From NCBI RefSeq assembly GCF_003788635.1, contig NZ_AYKH01000040.1, positions 1 to 64,000 on the forward strand: a DNA stretch of 64,000 nt, given 5' to 3'. Each line of letters opens with the position of its first letter. Positions within the stretch are counted from its first letter, which is position 1. Position numbers and translations under genes: made by a program. This DNA comes from Salinisphaera orenii subsp. orenii MK-B5. Its GTDB lineage: Bacteria > Pseudomonadota > Gammaproteobacteria > Nevskiales > Salinisphaeraceae. The notes below the pieces were generated by a model. It was not told where the DNA came from and searched no databases. It was given only the letters and a program-made list of their open reading frames with translations. Below are positions 36,324-45,434 of this stretch, piece by piece.

Positions 36324-36971
36324 TCAGACCTCGTCCGGCGTGCGCAGCACGTCGGCCTGGCCGCGTTCGGTGCGCTTGCGATCGCGCATGGAGATCTTCG
36401 GCGCCCGGGTCACGCCTTGCGGCCCGATCATCCACGATAGCGGCCGCTTCTCGGACGAGATCGACTCCTGCAGCAGCAGCAGCCCCTCGAGGAAGGCCTC
36501 CGGGCGCGGCGGGCAGCCCGACACATACACGTCGACGGGCAGGAACTTGTCCACGCCCTGGACCACGGAATAGATGTCGTACATGCCGCCGGAGTTCGCG
36601 CAGGAGCCCATGGAGATGACCCAGCGCGGCTCCATCATCTGATCGTAGAGACGCTGGATCACCGGCGCCATCTTCAGAAAGCAGGTGCCGGCGATGACCA
36701 TCACATCCGACTGACGCGGGGTGGCGCGGATGACCTCCGAGCCGAAGCGTGCCATGTCGTGCGGCGCGGTAAGGGCCGTGGCCATCTCCACGTAGCAACA
36801 GGACAGGCCGAAGTTGAACGGCCACATCGAATTCTTGCGGCCCCAGGCGATCATGTCGTCGAGCTTCGCGGTGACCACGTTGCGGGCCAGCGCGTCCTCG
36901 AGGGTGCCGCCGTCCTGTCCGGCGGAGCCCGGCTTGGGGTTCTTGTCCGTACTGCTGAGAGACCAGGCCAT
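36324..36971 (-). CDS. nuoB: NADH-quinone oxidoreductase subunit B
   Basis: Peripheral subunit (215 aa) that carries the terminal cluster N2. The ligands are the tandem Cys58-Cys59 (GLSCCYVE), Cys124 ([10 protein letters not shown]) and Cys153 (VSGCPPRPE). The N-terminal 25 residues and the polar C-terminal tail beyond residue 185 are variable. It lies 46 bases downstream of nuoA. Confidence 0.97.
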   Translation of the reverse strand: MAWSLSSTDKNPKPGSAGQDGGTLEDALARNVVTAKLDDMIAWGRKNSMWPFNFGLSCCYVEMATALTAPHDMARFGSEVIRATPRQSDVMVIAGTCFLKMAPVIQRLYDQMMEPRWVISMGSCANSGGMYDIYSVVQGVDKFLPVDVYVSGCPPRPEAFLEGLLLLQESISSEKRPLSWMIGPQGVTRAPKISMRDRKRTERGQADVLRTPDEV

Positions 36972-37017
36972 TACAGACCGTCCTGTCGATGTTCGAATTG
37001 GAGCGCGGCGGCGCGAC

Positions 37018-37467
37018 TCACGTGTCGCGCCCCGAGAGGTTGCGCCGCCGATTGTTCTCGATCGCGGCCAGGCGATACTGGCGCGGCGCGCGTGGCGCCC
37101 AGTCGAGTGCGCCGATGCGCCATTCGTAGATCAGCCCCAGCGTGAGGATGCCGAGGAAGAACAGGAACGCGCCGTAGCCGGGCCAGCCCAGATCGGGCGC
37201 CGCGATTGCCCAGGCGAAGATGAACACCACCTCGAGATCGAACAGCACGAAGATGATCGCCACGAGATAGAACTTCGCCGAGAAGCGCATGCGCGCGCTG
37301 CCCGTGGGTTTGATGCCGGATTCGTAGGGCTGATTGCCGAGCCGCGAACTGTGGCGGCCGCCCAGCACCGCGGAAATACCCAGCATCGCCAGAATAAGGC
37401 CGATGGCGCCGGCCGTGAAGAGCAACAGGGGCCAGAGCACGACGGCTTGTTCGGTGGCGGCTTCCAT
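37018..37467 (-). CDS. nuoA: NADH-quinone oxidoreductase subunit A
   Basis: First gene of the complex I operon (149 aa). Three helices are visible, with the conserved [35 protein letters not shown] region split across helices 1-2. The ATG at 37467 is preceded by GGGGA. A longer frame upstream runs into the aconitase gene on the other strand and is rejected. The 270-base spacer to aconitase must hold the nuo promoter; a TATATT near 37534 is a weak candidate for its -10. Confidence 0.95.
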   Translation of the reverse strand: MEAATEQAVVLWPLLLFTAGAIGLILAMLGISAVLGGRHSSRLGNQPYESGIKPTGSARMRFSAKFYLVAIIFVLFDLEVVFIFAWAIAAPDLGWPGYGAFLFFLGILTLGLIYEWRIGALDWAPRAPRQYRLAAIENNRRRNLSGRDT

Positions 37468-37680
37468 ATGGGTTCCCCATTGTACGCCAGCCGTCCCGCA
37501 CCGGTTGCCGGAGACGGCCGTCGATTTGCATGCAATATACAGGAAGCGGCGTCGAGCCGTCGTTCCCCTCGTGCTCGCGCCCGTATGCGCGCCTCTCAAC
37601 CCTAGTGGATTTGTCTTCGCATGGCGAGGCCCCCAGGCCGCCGGGCCCGGCCGTGCGCGTAAGGTCGTAGGCGAATCGCT

Positions 37681-37709
37681 TTGTGATCGCGGCGCGTGAC
37701 GTCTAGAGT
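37681..37709 (+). promoter_or_regulatory. Predicted sigma-70 promoter of the aconitase gene
   Basis: TTGTGA (37681-37686) and TAGAGT (37704-37709) are separated by exactly 17 bases. The start codon lies 29 bases downstream and is preceded by the ribosome-binding site CGGAGG. The fit to consensus and position is good for this GC-rich genome. Confidence 0.6.
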
Positions 37710-37737
37710 GGCGGCATAACCTTTTCGGAGGCATCCG

Positions 37738-39669
37738 ATGGCCAAGAACGTTGCACAGAAACTGATCGAATCGCATCTCGTCGACGGCGAGATGACGCCG
37801 GGCAAGGAGATCGCGCTCACCATCGATCAGACGCTGACACAGGACGCGACCGGCACGCTGGTCATGCTCGAGCTCGAGGCGATGCAGCTCGATCGCGTCA
37901 AGACCGAGATCTCGGCGCAGTACGTCGACCACAACCTCATTCAAGAGGACAACAAGAACCCCGACGACCACCTGTTTCTTCAGTCCGCCTGCGAGCGCTT
38001 CGGCGCCTGGTTCTCGCGCCCCGGCAACGGCATCTCGCATGCCGTGCACATGGAGCGCTTCGGCCGGCCCGGCAAGACGCTGCTGGGCTCCGACAGCCAT
38101 ACGCCGGCCGGCGGCTCGATGGGCATGCTGGCGATCGGCGCCGGGGGGCTGGAAGTGGCGATGGCGATGGCCGGTGAGCCGCTCTACACCAAGATGCCGA
38201 AAGTCTTCGGCGTCAAGCTCACCGGCAAGCTGCCGGACTGGGTCTCGGCCAAGGACGTGATTCTCGAGATGCTGCGTCGCCACGGCGTTTCCGGCGGTGC
38301 GGGCACCATCATCGAGTACTACGGCCCGGGCCTGGACAACCTCGAGGCCATGGACCGGCACGTGATCGCGAACATGGGCGCCGAGCTTGGGGCGACGACC
38401 ACCGTCTTTCCGGCGGATGCCGAGATCAAGCGCTTTCTGACCTCACAGGGCCGCGGGGACGAATACGAGGAATGGGTCGCCGACCCGGGGGCGAGCTACG
38501 ACAAGCACGACGAGATCGACATGTCGACGCTCGTGCCGCTGATCGCCAAGCCGACATCGCCCGGCAACGTGGTGCCGGTCTCCGAGGTCGCCGGCGGCGA
38601 ACTCTACCAGGCCTATATCGGCTCCTCGGCCAATCCCGGCTACCGCGACTTCGCGATGGCCGCGGAGATGGTGCGCGGCCGGCAGGCCAGCCAGAAGGTC
38701 TCCTTCGACATCAATCCGTCGTCACGGGCGATGCTCGAGACCCTGGCCCGTGACAATCTGCTCGGGCCGCTGATCGCCGGCGGCGCGCGCCTGCATCAGG
38801 CCGGCTGCAACGGCTGCATCGGCATGGGGCAGGCGCCGGCGCACAAGCGCAACAGCCTGCGCACCACGCCGCGCAACTTCCCCGGCCGCTCGGGCACCAA
38901 GGAGGACTCGGTGTTCCTGTGCTCGCCGGAGACGGCGACCGCCAGCGCCCTCATGGGCGAGATCACCGATCCGCGCACCCTCGATTTCGCCTATCCGCGG
39001 GTGTCCAATCCGGACGATCCGGTGATCAACGAGCGCATGCTCGAATCGCCGCTGCCCCTCGAGGAGGCGCGCCAGGTCGAACTGGTCAAGGGGCCCAACA
39101 TCGCCTCGCTGCCGGATTTCGACGGCATTCCGGACAGCTTCGATCTGCCGGTGCTGCTCAAGGTCGGCGACGACATCTCCACCGACGAGATCATGCGGGC
39201 CGGCGCCGAGGTGCTGCCGTTCCGCTCGAACATCCCCGAGATCGCCAACTTCGTCTACGACGTGGTCGACGAGCAGTACCCGACGCGCGCCAGGGATACC
39301 GGTGACCACGCCATCATCGGCGGCTCCAACTACGGCCAGGGCAGTTCGCGCGAGCATGCCGCGATCGCGCCGCGCTATCTCGGCCTGCGCGTGGTGATCG
39401 CCAAGGACTACGCCCGGATCCACTGGCAGAACCTGGTCAATTTCGGTGTCCTGCCGCTGACCTATGCCAGCGCCGCCGATCACGACCGGCTCGAGCAGGG
39501 CAGCAAACTGCGGATCTCGGGGCTGCACGAGGCGCTGGCCTCCGGCAACACGGTCAACGTCGAGACCGAGGGCGGCGATACGGTCGAGTGCCATCACGGC
39601 CTGTCGTCGCGGCAGATCGAGATCCTCCGGGCCGGTGGCCTGATCAACTGGAAGCGCGACCAGGGCTGA
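37738..39669 (+). CDS. Aconitate hydratase, short (Aquifex/mitochondrial-like) type
   Basis: 4Fe-4S TCA-cycle enzyme of 643 residues that interconverts citrate and isocitrate. It has GSDSHTPAGGSMGMLAIGAGG near residues 117-137, the cluster cysteines in AGCNGCIGMG and the third in SVFLCSPETA, and the swivelling C-terminal domain with IIGGSNYGQGSSREHAA. The length is far below AcnA/AcnB of E. coli (about 870-890) and fits the shorter Aquifex-type family. It is transcribed divergently from nuoA. A good promoter and RBS precede it and two hairpins follow. Confidence 0.9.
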   Translation: MAKNVAQKLIESHLVDGEMTPGKEIALTIDQTLTQDATGTLVMLELEAMQLDRVKTEISAQYVDHNLIQEDNKNPDDHLFLQSACERFGAWFSRPGNGISHAVHMERFGRPGKTLLGSDSHTPAGGSMGMLAIGAGGLEVAMAMAGEPLYTKMPKVFGVKLTGKLPDWVSAKDVILEMLRRHGVSGGAGTIIEYYGPGLDNLEAMDRHVIANMGAELGATTTVFPADAEIKRFLTSQGRGDEYEEWVADPGASYDKHDEIDMSTLVPLIAKPTSPGNVVPVSEVAGGELYQAYIGSSANPGYRDFAMAAEMVRGRQASQKVSFDINPSSRAMLETLARDNLLGPLIAGGARLHQAGCNGCIGMGQAPAHKRNSLRTTPRNFPGRSGTKEDSVFLCSPETATASALMGEITDPRTLDFAYPRVSNPDDPVINERMLESPLPLEEARQVELVKGPNIASLPDFDGIPDSFDLPVLLKVGDDISTDEIMRAGAEVLPFRSNIPEIANFVYDVVDEQYPTRARDTGDHAIIGGSNYGQGSSREHAAIAPRYLGLRVVIAKDYARIHWQNLVNFGVLPLTYASAADHDRLEQGSKLRISGLHEALASGNTVNVETEGGDTVECHHGLSSRQIEILRAGGLINWKRDQG

Positions 39670-39677
39670 CGTCGACA

Positions 39678-39736
39678 CCGGTGGGGCGCGCCACCGGCGG
39701 CGTCATCCGACCGAGATGCGGTGGGTTGCATCTCGG
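39678..39736 (+). terminator. Two consecutive stem-loops after aconitase
   Basis: CCGGTGG-GGCGCG-CCACCGG (39678-39697) starts nine bases after the stop, followed by CCGAGATGC-loop-GCATCTCGG (39711-39736), a perfect 9-bp stem with an 8-base loop. Neither has a U-run. Together they probably end or protect the aconitase transcript. Confidence 0.5.
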
Positions 39737-39760
39737 TGCCGGCCGATGCCGTGACACCGA

Positions 39761-40041
39761 CAGCCGTACGGCTGCCATACCGTGATCGGGCCCCGACCGC
39801 ATGCGGGCGCACGCGCCCGAGTCGTGAAGTCACGGATCGTATGGTTCGGCCTTTCGGCGCCATCCGCTGCCGCGTCGACGGATGGCGCGCCGATGGGGCA
39901 GGCCGTGTCTCCTCGCGCCGGCCCGGCGCGAATCCGGTGTCGCCAGGCATGCGTTTTCGGGCCCTTTGGCCTGCCGCCCGGCCTTTTCGCCCCGAGCCTG
40001 GTGGCGCGCGAATGCGGATCCCGCATGCGGCGCTGCCGCAT
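39761..40041. repeat. Spacer dense in inverted repeats
   Basis: Within the 456-base gene-free interval 39670-40125 there are several more perfect inverted repeats. They are CAGCCGTACGGCTG (39761-39774), GCGCCATCCG/CGGATGGCGC with a 12-base loop (39857-39888), ATGCGG-ATC-CCGCAT (40012-40026) and ATGCGGC-GCT-GCCGCAT (40025-40041). The last two share a CCGCAT/ATGCGG arm and could form alternative structures. No protein-like frame is convincing. The cluster resembles a REP-like or transcript-end region. Confidence 0.45.
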
Positions 40042-40047
40042 CGTTTT

Positions 40048-40076
40048 TTGTATCCGCGCCGCGACGGGCGTATTCT
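40048..40076 (+). promoter_or_regulatory. Predicted sigma-70 promoter of the pmtA-like gene
   Basis: TTGTAT (40048-40053) and TATTCT (40071-40076) are separated by 17 bases. The expected transcript start is near 40083, giving a 5' leader of about 43 bases before the ATG at 40126. A T-run immediately before the -35 could act as an UP-like element. Confidence 0.55.
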
Positions 40077-40125
40077 GCGCACGCCAATTCGGGGCCTCGT
40101 TGTTTTGGATCACGGGAATCATTCC

Positions 40126-40737
40126 ATGGATCAGCAATCCGTCGTTACCGCCTATCGCCGTCTGTCGCGTCAGTACGATCGTTTCTTCGGTCCGGTATTC
40201 GAGCAGGGCCGCCAGGTCTCCGTTCGGGCGATGGACTGCCAGCCCGGCGACCGCGTTCTGGAAGTCGGCGTGGGCACCGGCCTGTCGCTGGATCACTATC
40301 CCGAGGGCGTCGAGGTCGTCGGCATCGACGTCTCGCCGGAGATGCTCGACTATGCCCGCTCCCGCGTGAACGGCAACGCCGATCGTGTGACCCTGCAGGT
40401 CATGGACGGGCAGTCGGTCGACTATCCGGACGACAGCTTCGACAAGGTCGTGGCGATGTATGTGGTGTCGGTCGCGCCCGACCCGAAGAAGGTCATCGAC
40501 GAGATGAAGCGCGTCTGCAAGCCCGGCGGCGAACTGTTCATCGTCAACCATTTCAGCCAGGGCAAGGGGCCGATGGCGTCGCTCGAGCGGCTGGCCTCGC
40601 CGCTTTCGAAGCTGGTCGGCTTCCGTCCGTCCTTCCCGATGGCGGATTTTCTCGCGATGGCGGATCTCGACGTGGTCGAGACGCGTCCGGTCAACGCCTT
40701 CGGCTACTGGACGTTCATTCACGCCCGCAACCGCTAG
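40126..40737 (+). CDS. SAM-dependent methyltransferase, probable phosphatidylethanolamine N-methyltransferase (PmtA type)
   Basis: Soluble class I methyltransferase of 203 residues. SAM motif I is VLEVGVGTGLSL (44-55), with GIDVSPEMLDYARSR following and the late motif KRVCKPGGELFIVNHF. The opening MDQQSVVTAYRRLSRQYDRFFGPVFEQGR matches the Rhodobacter-type PmtA family that methylates phosphatidylethanolamine to phosphatidylcholine. The size also fits. The alternative is a ubiquinone/menaquinone-type UbiE-like methyltransferase. It has its own promoter and converges on the ligase gene with a gap of only nine bases. Confidence 0.75.
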   Translation: MDQQSVVTAYRRLSRQYDRFFGPVFEQGRQVSVRAMDCQPGDRVLEVGVGTGLSLDHYPEGVEVVGIDVSPEMLDYARSRVNGNADRVTLQVMDGQSVDYPDDSFDKVVAMYVVSVAPDPKKVIDEMKRVCKPGGELFIVNHFSQGKGPMASLERLASPLSKLVGFRPSFPMADFLAMADLDVVETRPVNAFGYWTFIHARNR

Positions 40738-40746
40738 CCGCGGCGC

Positions 40747-41745
40747 TCAGCCGCCGAACAGCTGCTGGCCGAGGGCGACGCGCGCGGCCGCGTCGTCCGG
40801 CACTTGGGCCAGTGCCCGGATCTGTTTCAGCCGCGAGAGCAGACCCATCTGGTTGGCGAGCTGGATGTTGAGCCCCGGGCGCGCGTTGTACTCGAGCACC
40901 AGCGGGCCGTGGTCGCGGTCCAGCACCACGTCCACGCCCAGATAGCCGAGCCGGGTCAGGTCGTAGGAGCGGGCGGCGAGCGTGAGCAGTTCGTCCCAGT
41001 CCGGGACCTGGATGCCGCGAACGCGATTGCCCGAATCGGGATGCGCGTCCAGCACGTTGTTGAACCACACCCCGTCCACGGTCCGGCCGCTGGCCAGATC
41101 GATGCCGGCGCCGATCGCGCCCTGATGCAGATTGGCCTTGCCGTCGGACTGACGCGTCGGCAGGCGGACCATGCTCGCGACCGGTACGCCGCGGAAGACG
41201 ATGGTGCGGATGTCGGGCACGCCCTGATAGCTGACCGCGTCGAACACCGCATGCGGTTTGACCCGGTATTCGATGATCGCCTTGTCCGGCAGCCCGCCCA
41301 GGCTGTACATGCCCGAAAGCGCGTTGGAGATGAAGTGCTCCAGCTCGCTGCGCGTCACGCTCGCGCCCGAGGCGCGCAGGAAGTTCACGCCGCGCCGGTC
41401 GGCGATCACCATGATGCCGTTGCCGCCCGAGCCCTGGGCCGGCTTGATCACGAATTCGCGCCGGCCGTCGAGGATCCGGTCCAGCTCGCGCACCTGGTGC
41501 TCGATCTCCACCACGCCGTAGAGCTCCGGCGTGGCGATGCCGGCGGCCAGCGCCAGCTCCTTGGTCTTGAGCTTGTCGTCGACCAGCGGATAGTGGCGGC
41601 GGTCGTTGTAGATGCCGATGTAGTCGCCGTTGCGCTCGTTCATGCCGAGAATGCCCAGCGCGCGCAGCGTCGACGGCATGCGCAGCGGCGGACTGTGCCG
41701 CATCAGGCGCAGCCGCGCACGCAGGCGTCGCCCCAGGGTCGTCAT
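40747..41745 (-). CDS. Alpha-L-glutamate ligase-like protein (RimK-related ATP-grasp)
   Basis: ATP-grasp ligase homologue of 332 residues. It begins with a basic leader and the segment LGILGMNERNGDYI, then DKLKTKELALAAGIATPELYG and the ATP-binding FVIKPAQGSGGNGIMVI. The metal-binding end has LGVDVVLDRDHGPLVLEYNARPGLNIQ, with acidic and Asn ligands. It belongs to the alpha-L-glutamate ligase homologue group that co-occurs with the two genes upstream. RimK-type enzymes add glutamate to protein or peptide C-termini; the substrate here is unknown. The start shares one base with the upstream stop. Confidence 0.88.
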   Translation of the reverse strand: MTTLGRRLRARLRLMRHSPPLRMPSTLRALGILGMNERNGDYIGIYNDRRHYPLVDDKLKTKELALAAGIATPELYGVVEIEHQVRELDRILDGRREFVIKPAQGSGGNGIMVIADRRGVNFLRASGASVTRSELEHFISNALSGMYSLGGLPDKAIIEYRVKPHAVFDAVSYQGVPDIRTIVFRGVPVASMVRLPTRQSDGKANLHQGAIGAGIDLASGRTVDGVWFNNVLDAHPDSGNRVRGIQVPDWDELLTLAARSYDLTRLGYLGVDVVLDRDHGPLVLEYNARPGLNIQLANQMGLLSRLKQIRALAQVPDDAAARVALGQQLFGG

Positions 41746-43286
41746 CAGCGCTGCCGGGCGATCGCCTTCGCCGACGCCCGGAAACGCCACAGCTCGGACA
41801 GGCGGTAGCCGGTGTAGCGGCCGGCCAGCAGCGTGAGCGCGAGCACGACCAGCAGCAGCTCGGGGAAGACGAAGGTCAGATACTCGGCCAGCGGATGCGT
41901 CATCACCACGAAGCCCACGGCCGCGACCGCGAGGCTGCCCAGCCCCGACATGATGGCGTCCCGGGGGCCGCTTTCGTCCCACATGATCGACATCCGCTCG
42001 ATCGTCATCGCCAGGATCACCATCGGAAACAGCGCGATCGACAGTCCGTGCTCCATGCCCAGCCGATGGGCGAGCACGGAGACACCGGCCATGATCAGGA
42101 TGACGATCGTGAGCATCGAGGCCAGCCGCGGGACCAGCAGCAGCTTGAGTCGCTCCAGATAGAAACGCACGAGCAGCCCCAGCGTGACGATGATCGTGAA
42201 CAGGATGCTGCCCCAGATCAGTTCGGTCTCGCGGAAGGCCAGCGCGATCAGCACCGGCATGAAGGTGCCGAACGTCCGCAGACCGATGAAGTTGCGCAGG
42301 ATCACCACCACCAGCGCGCCGAGCGGCACCGTGAGCAGTACCTTGTAGACGTTCTGGGTGGCGATCGGCAGGGCGAGCAGCGAGTATTCGAGAACGTCGG
42401 AATCGATCAGGCGGGCGCGCTGCTGGGCCAGCCCCATGACGTCGCGGGAAGAGCGGGTGGCCGAGAACTCGACGCGCGCGTCGTTCGCTCCCTCCAGGCG
42501 CGTCAGCGGCGCATCCCCCACGTGCCAGACCAGCGCGTCATCCGGGAAGCCTGCGTGGCCGTTACGCGGATTGAACGCCAGCCAGCGTTCGCCGTTGTAG
42601 ACCTCGAGCCAGGGCTCGAGGGTGCCGTGGCGCATGCTCTCGCTGAGACGCAGCACGTGCGCGATGCGCGTCGGGATGCGGGCGCCGGCCAGGACGTACT
42701 GAAGCTGGCGGACCTGGGCGGTCTCGTCGGCCGACTCGTTGCGAAGGACCTCCACCTCGGTATCCGGCGTCGGGTCGTTGAAGCGCCTGAGCAGCTCCTG
42801 CGTGAACGAGGGCGTGTCGGCCGAGCGGGAACGCACGTTGTCGAGCAGGGCGAACACGGCGGCGCGCTCCGGGTCGGTGTACTGCGGCACCTCGGGGTAG
42901 CGCGGTACGGGCGTCGTGCGCTCGCGATGCGCCTCGGGGTCCTCGGTCAGCACGAGGCGGTAATACAACGTCTGTTCGCCGCTCAGGTTGCGTGCCGCCC
43001 ACTGTGCGCTGCGGTTGGCGCCGTCCGCCTCCGTCGACAGGCCGAAGCCCGAGGAGATGAAATTCTCGTCGAGAATGGAAAAGCCCGGCGGCTCGTTGGG
43101 AATGTCGAGGCCGATCTTGGCGGCGCGTCCGGTGCCGTCGAAACGCAGCGTCGCTTCGACCGTCCACACCTGAGCCTGGCTGTCGGGCGCGAGCGGCACG
43201 CCGAGCCGATGAACCTTGTAGTAGCACAGGCCCAGCCCGCAGGCGACGAGCGCGAGCGCGAGCAGCTTGACATGCAGATTCTTCAC
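41745..43286 (-). CDS. Inactive transglutaminase fused to seven transmembrane helices
   Basis: Membrane protein of 513 residues. A single N-terminal helix (residues 5-25) is followed by a periplasmic domain to about residue 285 with the transglutaminase-like fold; it has ARIPTRIAHVLRLSE and LEPWLEVYNGERWLAFNP but no catalytic Cys. The C-terminal part has about seven hydrophobic helices (LLALPIATQNVYKVLLTVPL onward). This architecture corresponds to the Pfam pair described as inactive transglutaminase plus 7TM. It forms an operon with the retropepsin-like protease and the ligase homologue, so it may transmit a periplasmic signal to the cytosolic ligase. Confidence 0.9.
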   Translation of the reverse strand: MKNLHVKLLALALVACGLGLCYYKVHRLGVPLAPDSQAQVWTVEATLRFDGTGRAAKIGLDIPNEPPGFSILDENFISSGFGLSTEADGANRSAQWAARNLSGEQTLYYRLVLTEDPEAHRERTTPVPRYPEVPQYTDPERAAVFALLDNVRSRSADTPSFTQELLRRFNDPTPDTEVEVLRNESADETAQVRQLQYVLAGARIPTRIAHVLRLSESMRHGTLEPWLEVYNGERWLAFNPRNGHAGFPDDALVWHVGDAPLTRLEGANDARVEFSATRSSRDVMGLAQQRARLIDSDVLEYSLLALPIATQNVYKVLLTVPLGALVVVILRNFIGLRTFGTFMPVLIALAFRETELIWGSILFTIIVTLGLLVRFYLERLKLLLVPRLASMLTIVILIMAGVSVLAHRLGMEHGLSIALFPMVILAMTIERMSIMWDESGPRDAIMSGLGSLAVAAVGFVVMTHPLAEYLTFVFPELLLVVLALTLLAGRYTGYRLSELWRFRASAKAIARQR

Positions 43287-43304
43287 GCCGGGCGCCGCGG
43301 CTGT

Positions 43305-43877
43305 CTAGGCGTCGTCGTCTTCGTCCTGCGCGACGAATTCGGAGTCGTCGTCGCAGCTCGGCTCGCTCAGAAAGGTCTCGCTGACGTCGACCAGGCCCAG
43401 GTGTTCGATGGTGCGCCGGCCCAGCAGCATCGGATAGATCATCTCGCCGCGATCGCGCAGCGAGAACTGCTCCTCGTAGATCGTGTCGTTCATGCAGATT
43501 CGCAGCAGCACCACCGGGCGCTCATCGCTGCCGCCGGCGCCGGTGACCCGGAGACGGCGGAACAGCGGGCGTTCGAACTCGCGCTCGGCCATGTCCTCGT
43601 CACGCTGGTCTTCGATCCGCGTGGTGAAACGCACCCAGGTCTCGCCGTCGCGCTCGAAACGTTCGATATCGGTCGCATGCAGCGACGAGGTGAGCGCGCC
43701 GGTGTCGAGCTTGGCCTTCGCCTCCACGCCCCAGGGCTCGATGCGGGCGTTCTCGACCCAGCCATAGATCGTCTCGTCACCGTCCGCCAGGGCCGGTGTC
43801 AGCAGGCCCGGCATCAGCGCGAGAACGAACAGGCCGGAAACGAGAAAACGGAGACGGGGCGGTCGCATTCGTATCAT
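43305..43877 (-). CDS. Retropepsin-like (putative ATP-dependent zinc protease family) periplasmic protein
   Basis: Exported protein of 190 residues with an N-terminal signal/anchor (LFVLALMPGLLTPALA, cleavage near residue 31). The core is a retropepsin-like aspartyl protease fold with KLDTGALTSSLHA, where Asp58 of DTGA is the catalytic aspartate, and a second region MYPMLLGRRTIEHLG-like (IYPMLLGRRTIEHLG). The family name zinc protease is historical. The C-terminus is highly acidic (DEDDDA). It is the first gene of the three-gene set and lies 18 bases before the transglutaminase-7TM gene. Confidence 0.85.
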   Translation of the reverse strand: MIRMRPPRLRFLVSGLFVLALMPGLLTPALADGDETIYGWVENARIEPWGVEAKAKLDTGALTSSLHATDIERFERDGETWVRFTTRIEDQRDEDMAEREFERPLFRRLRVTGAGGSDERPVVLLRICMNDTIYEEQFSLRDRGEMIYPMLLGRRTIEHLGLVDVSETFLSEPSCDDDSEFVAQDEDDDA

Positions 43878-43935
43878 CCTGGAGTCGGTGGCGTGGTCGA
43901 GTCGGGGCGGGCGGAGTCTGCGGCCCGGTTCGGGG

Positions 43936-45237
43936 TCAGCGGTCGCGGTCGATCGCCCGATGGCCGATGTCGCGGCGATAGATCGCGCCGCGCCAGCTTA
44001 TTTTTTTCACGCCAGCATAGGCGCGCGCCTGGGCCGTGGCAACGTCGGCGCCCAGCGCGCACACGCAGAGCACGCGCCCGCCGGCGGTGCGCACCCGGCC
44101 ATCGTCGTCGAGCCGCGTGCCCGCGTGGAAGACCTGGGCACCGGTCGCCTCGGCCTCGGCGAGGCCCTCGATCACGTCGTCCTTGTCATACGGGCCCGGG
44201 TAGCCGCCCGCGGCCACCACGACGCCCACCGCGGCCTCGTCGCGCCAGCGTGCCTCGACCTGGTCGAGGCGCCCGGCCAGCGCCGCCTCGACGAGGTCGA
44301 CGAGATCGCTGTCCAGGCGCATGAGAATGGGCTGGGTCTCGGGATCGCCCAGGCGCACGTTGAATTCGAGCACGCGAGGATCGCCCCGGTCGTCGATCAT
44401 CAGGCCGGCGTAGAGAAAGCCCTTGAAGGCGTGGCCGTCGGCGGCCATGCCGGCGACCGTCGGCCGGATGACCTCGGCCATGACGCGCTCGGTGATGGCC
44501 GGGGTCATCACCGGGGCCGGGGAGTAGGCGCCCATGCCGCCGGTGTTGGGGCCGGTGTCGCCGTCGAAGGCCGTCTTGTGGTCCTGGGAGCTGGCCAGCG
44601 GCAGGATGTGTTCGCCGTCGACCAGCGCGATGAAGCTGGCCTCCTCGCCGACGAGAAAGCTCTCGGCGACGATGCGGGCGCCGGATTCGCCCAGGGTGCT
44701 GTCCTCGAGCATCGCGCGGGCGGCGGTCAGTGCCTCGTCCACGCTCGTGGCCAGATGCACGCCCTTGCCGGCGGCCAGGCCGTCGGCCTTGATCACGATC
44801 GGCGCGCCCGCCGCGCGGATGTGGCGTTCGGCCGCGGCGTAGTCCGTGAACACGGCGTAGTCCGCGGTCGGGATCGCATGGCGGGCGAGAAAATCCTTGG
44901 AGAAGGCCTTGCTGGCCTCGAGCTGCGCGGCGCCGCGGTGCGGTCCGAAGCAGGCCAGACCCGCGGCCTCGAACGCATCCACGATGCCGGCGGCCAGCGG
45001 CGCCTCCGGACCGACGATCGTGAGCGAGATGTCGTTGTCGCGGGCGAAATCGCGCAGGCCCGACACGTCGGCCGCATCGATGGCGATGTTGCTCACCCCG
45101 GCCATACCTGCAGTACCGGCGTTGCCCGGCGCGACACAGACGCGGTCCACGCGCGGTGATTGCGCGATCTTCCAGGCGAGGGCGTGCTCGCGCCCGCCGC
45201 CGCCGACGATGAGAATGCGATGCGCTGTCCGGCTCAT
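43936..45237 (-). CDS. purD: Phosphoribosylamine-glycine ligase
   Basis: ATP-grasp enzyme (433 aa) of purine synthesis that joins glycine to 5-phosphoribosylamine. It has the N-terminal ILIVGGGGREHALAWK (8-23), the ATP-binding FIKADG-type APIVIKADGLAAGKGV, and the C-terminal VLEFNVRLGDPETQPI with metal ligands. Length is typical. It is not next to purH, its frequent partner, which may lie elsewhere. A perfect palindrome GCCGGCGCGCCGGC sits about 90 bases upstream. Confidence 0.97.
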   Translation of the reverse strand: MSRTAHRILIVGGGGREHALAWKIAQSPRVDRVCVAPGNAGTAGMAGVSNIAIDAADVSGLRDFARDNDISLTIVGPEAPLAAGIVDAFEAAGLACFGPHRGAAQLEASKAFSKDFLARHAIPTADYAVFTDYAAAERHIRAAGAPIVIKADGLAAGKGVHLATSVDEALTAARAMLEDSTLGESGARIVAESFLVGEEASFIALVDGEHILPLASSQDHKTAFDGDTGPNTGGMGAYSPAPVMTPAITERVMAEVIRPTVAGMAADGHAFKGFLYAGLMIDDRGDPRVLEFNVRLGDPETQPILMRLDSDLVDLVEAALAGRLDQVEARWRDEAAVGVVVAAGGYPGPYDKDDVIEGLAEAEATGAQVFHAGTRLDDDGRVRTAGGRVLCVCALGADVATAQARAYAGVKKISWRGAIYRRDIGHRAIDRDR

Positions 45238-45361
45238 GCTCCCTGTCCGGTTGAGGCCTGGCCGAGGCTGGTGACGACGGCCCGCCCCCGCAGGCCGTCC
45301 AGGCGCGGCAAGCTTAGCAAAAAGCCCTGCCGGCGCGCCGGCTTCACGGCCGTCATCGTTT

Positions 45362-45388
45362 CGTCATCGCAGTGTCACGCGGCCGTGA
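45362..45388 (+). promoter_or_regulatory. Pho-box-like direct repeats upstream of the plcP-like gene
   Basis: CGTCA (45362), TGTCA (45373) and CGTGA (45384) are spaced at exactly 11 bases, the PhoB half-site period. A CATGCT hexamer about 15 bases after the first two repeats is a plausible -10, and the start codon follows 47 bases after the array. This is the better of the two Pho-like sites in the window. The assignment rests on spacing and the TGTCA core only. Confidence 0.5.
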
Positions 45389-45434
45389 TCTGGCCCGGTC
45401 ATGCTGATCTCACCATGCGAGCCAGGGCCACGCC

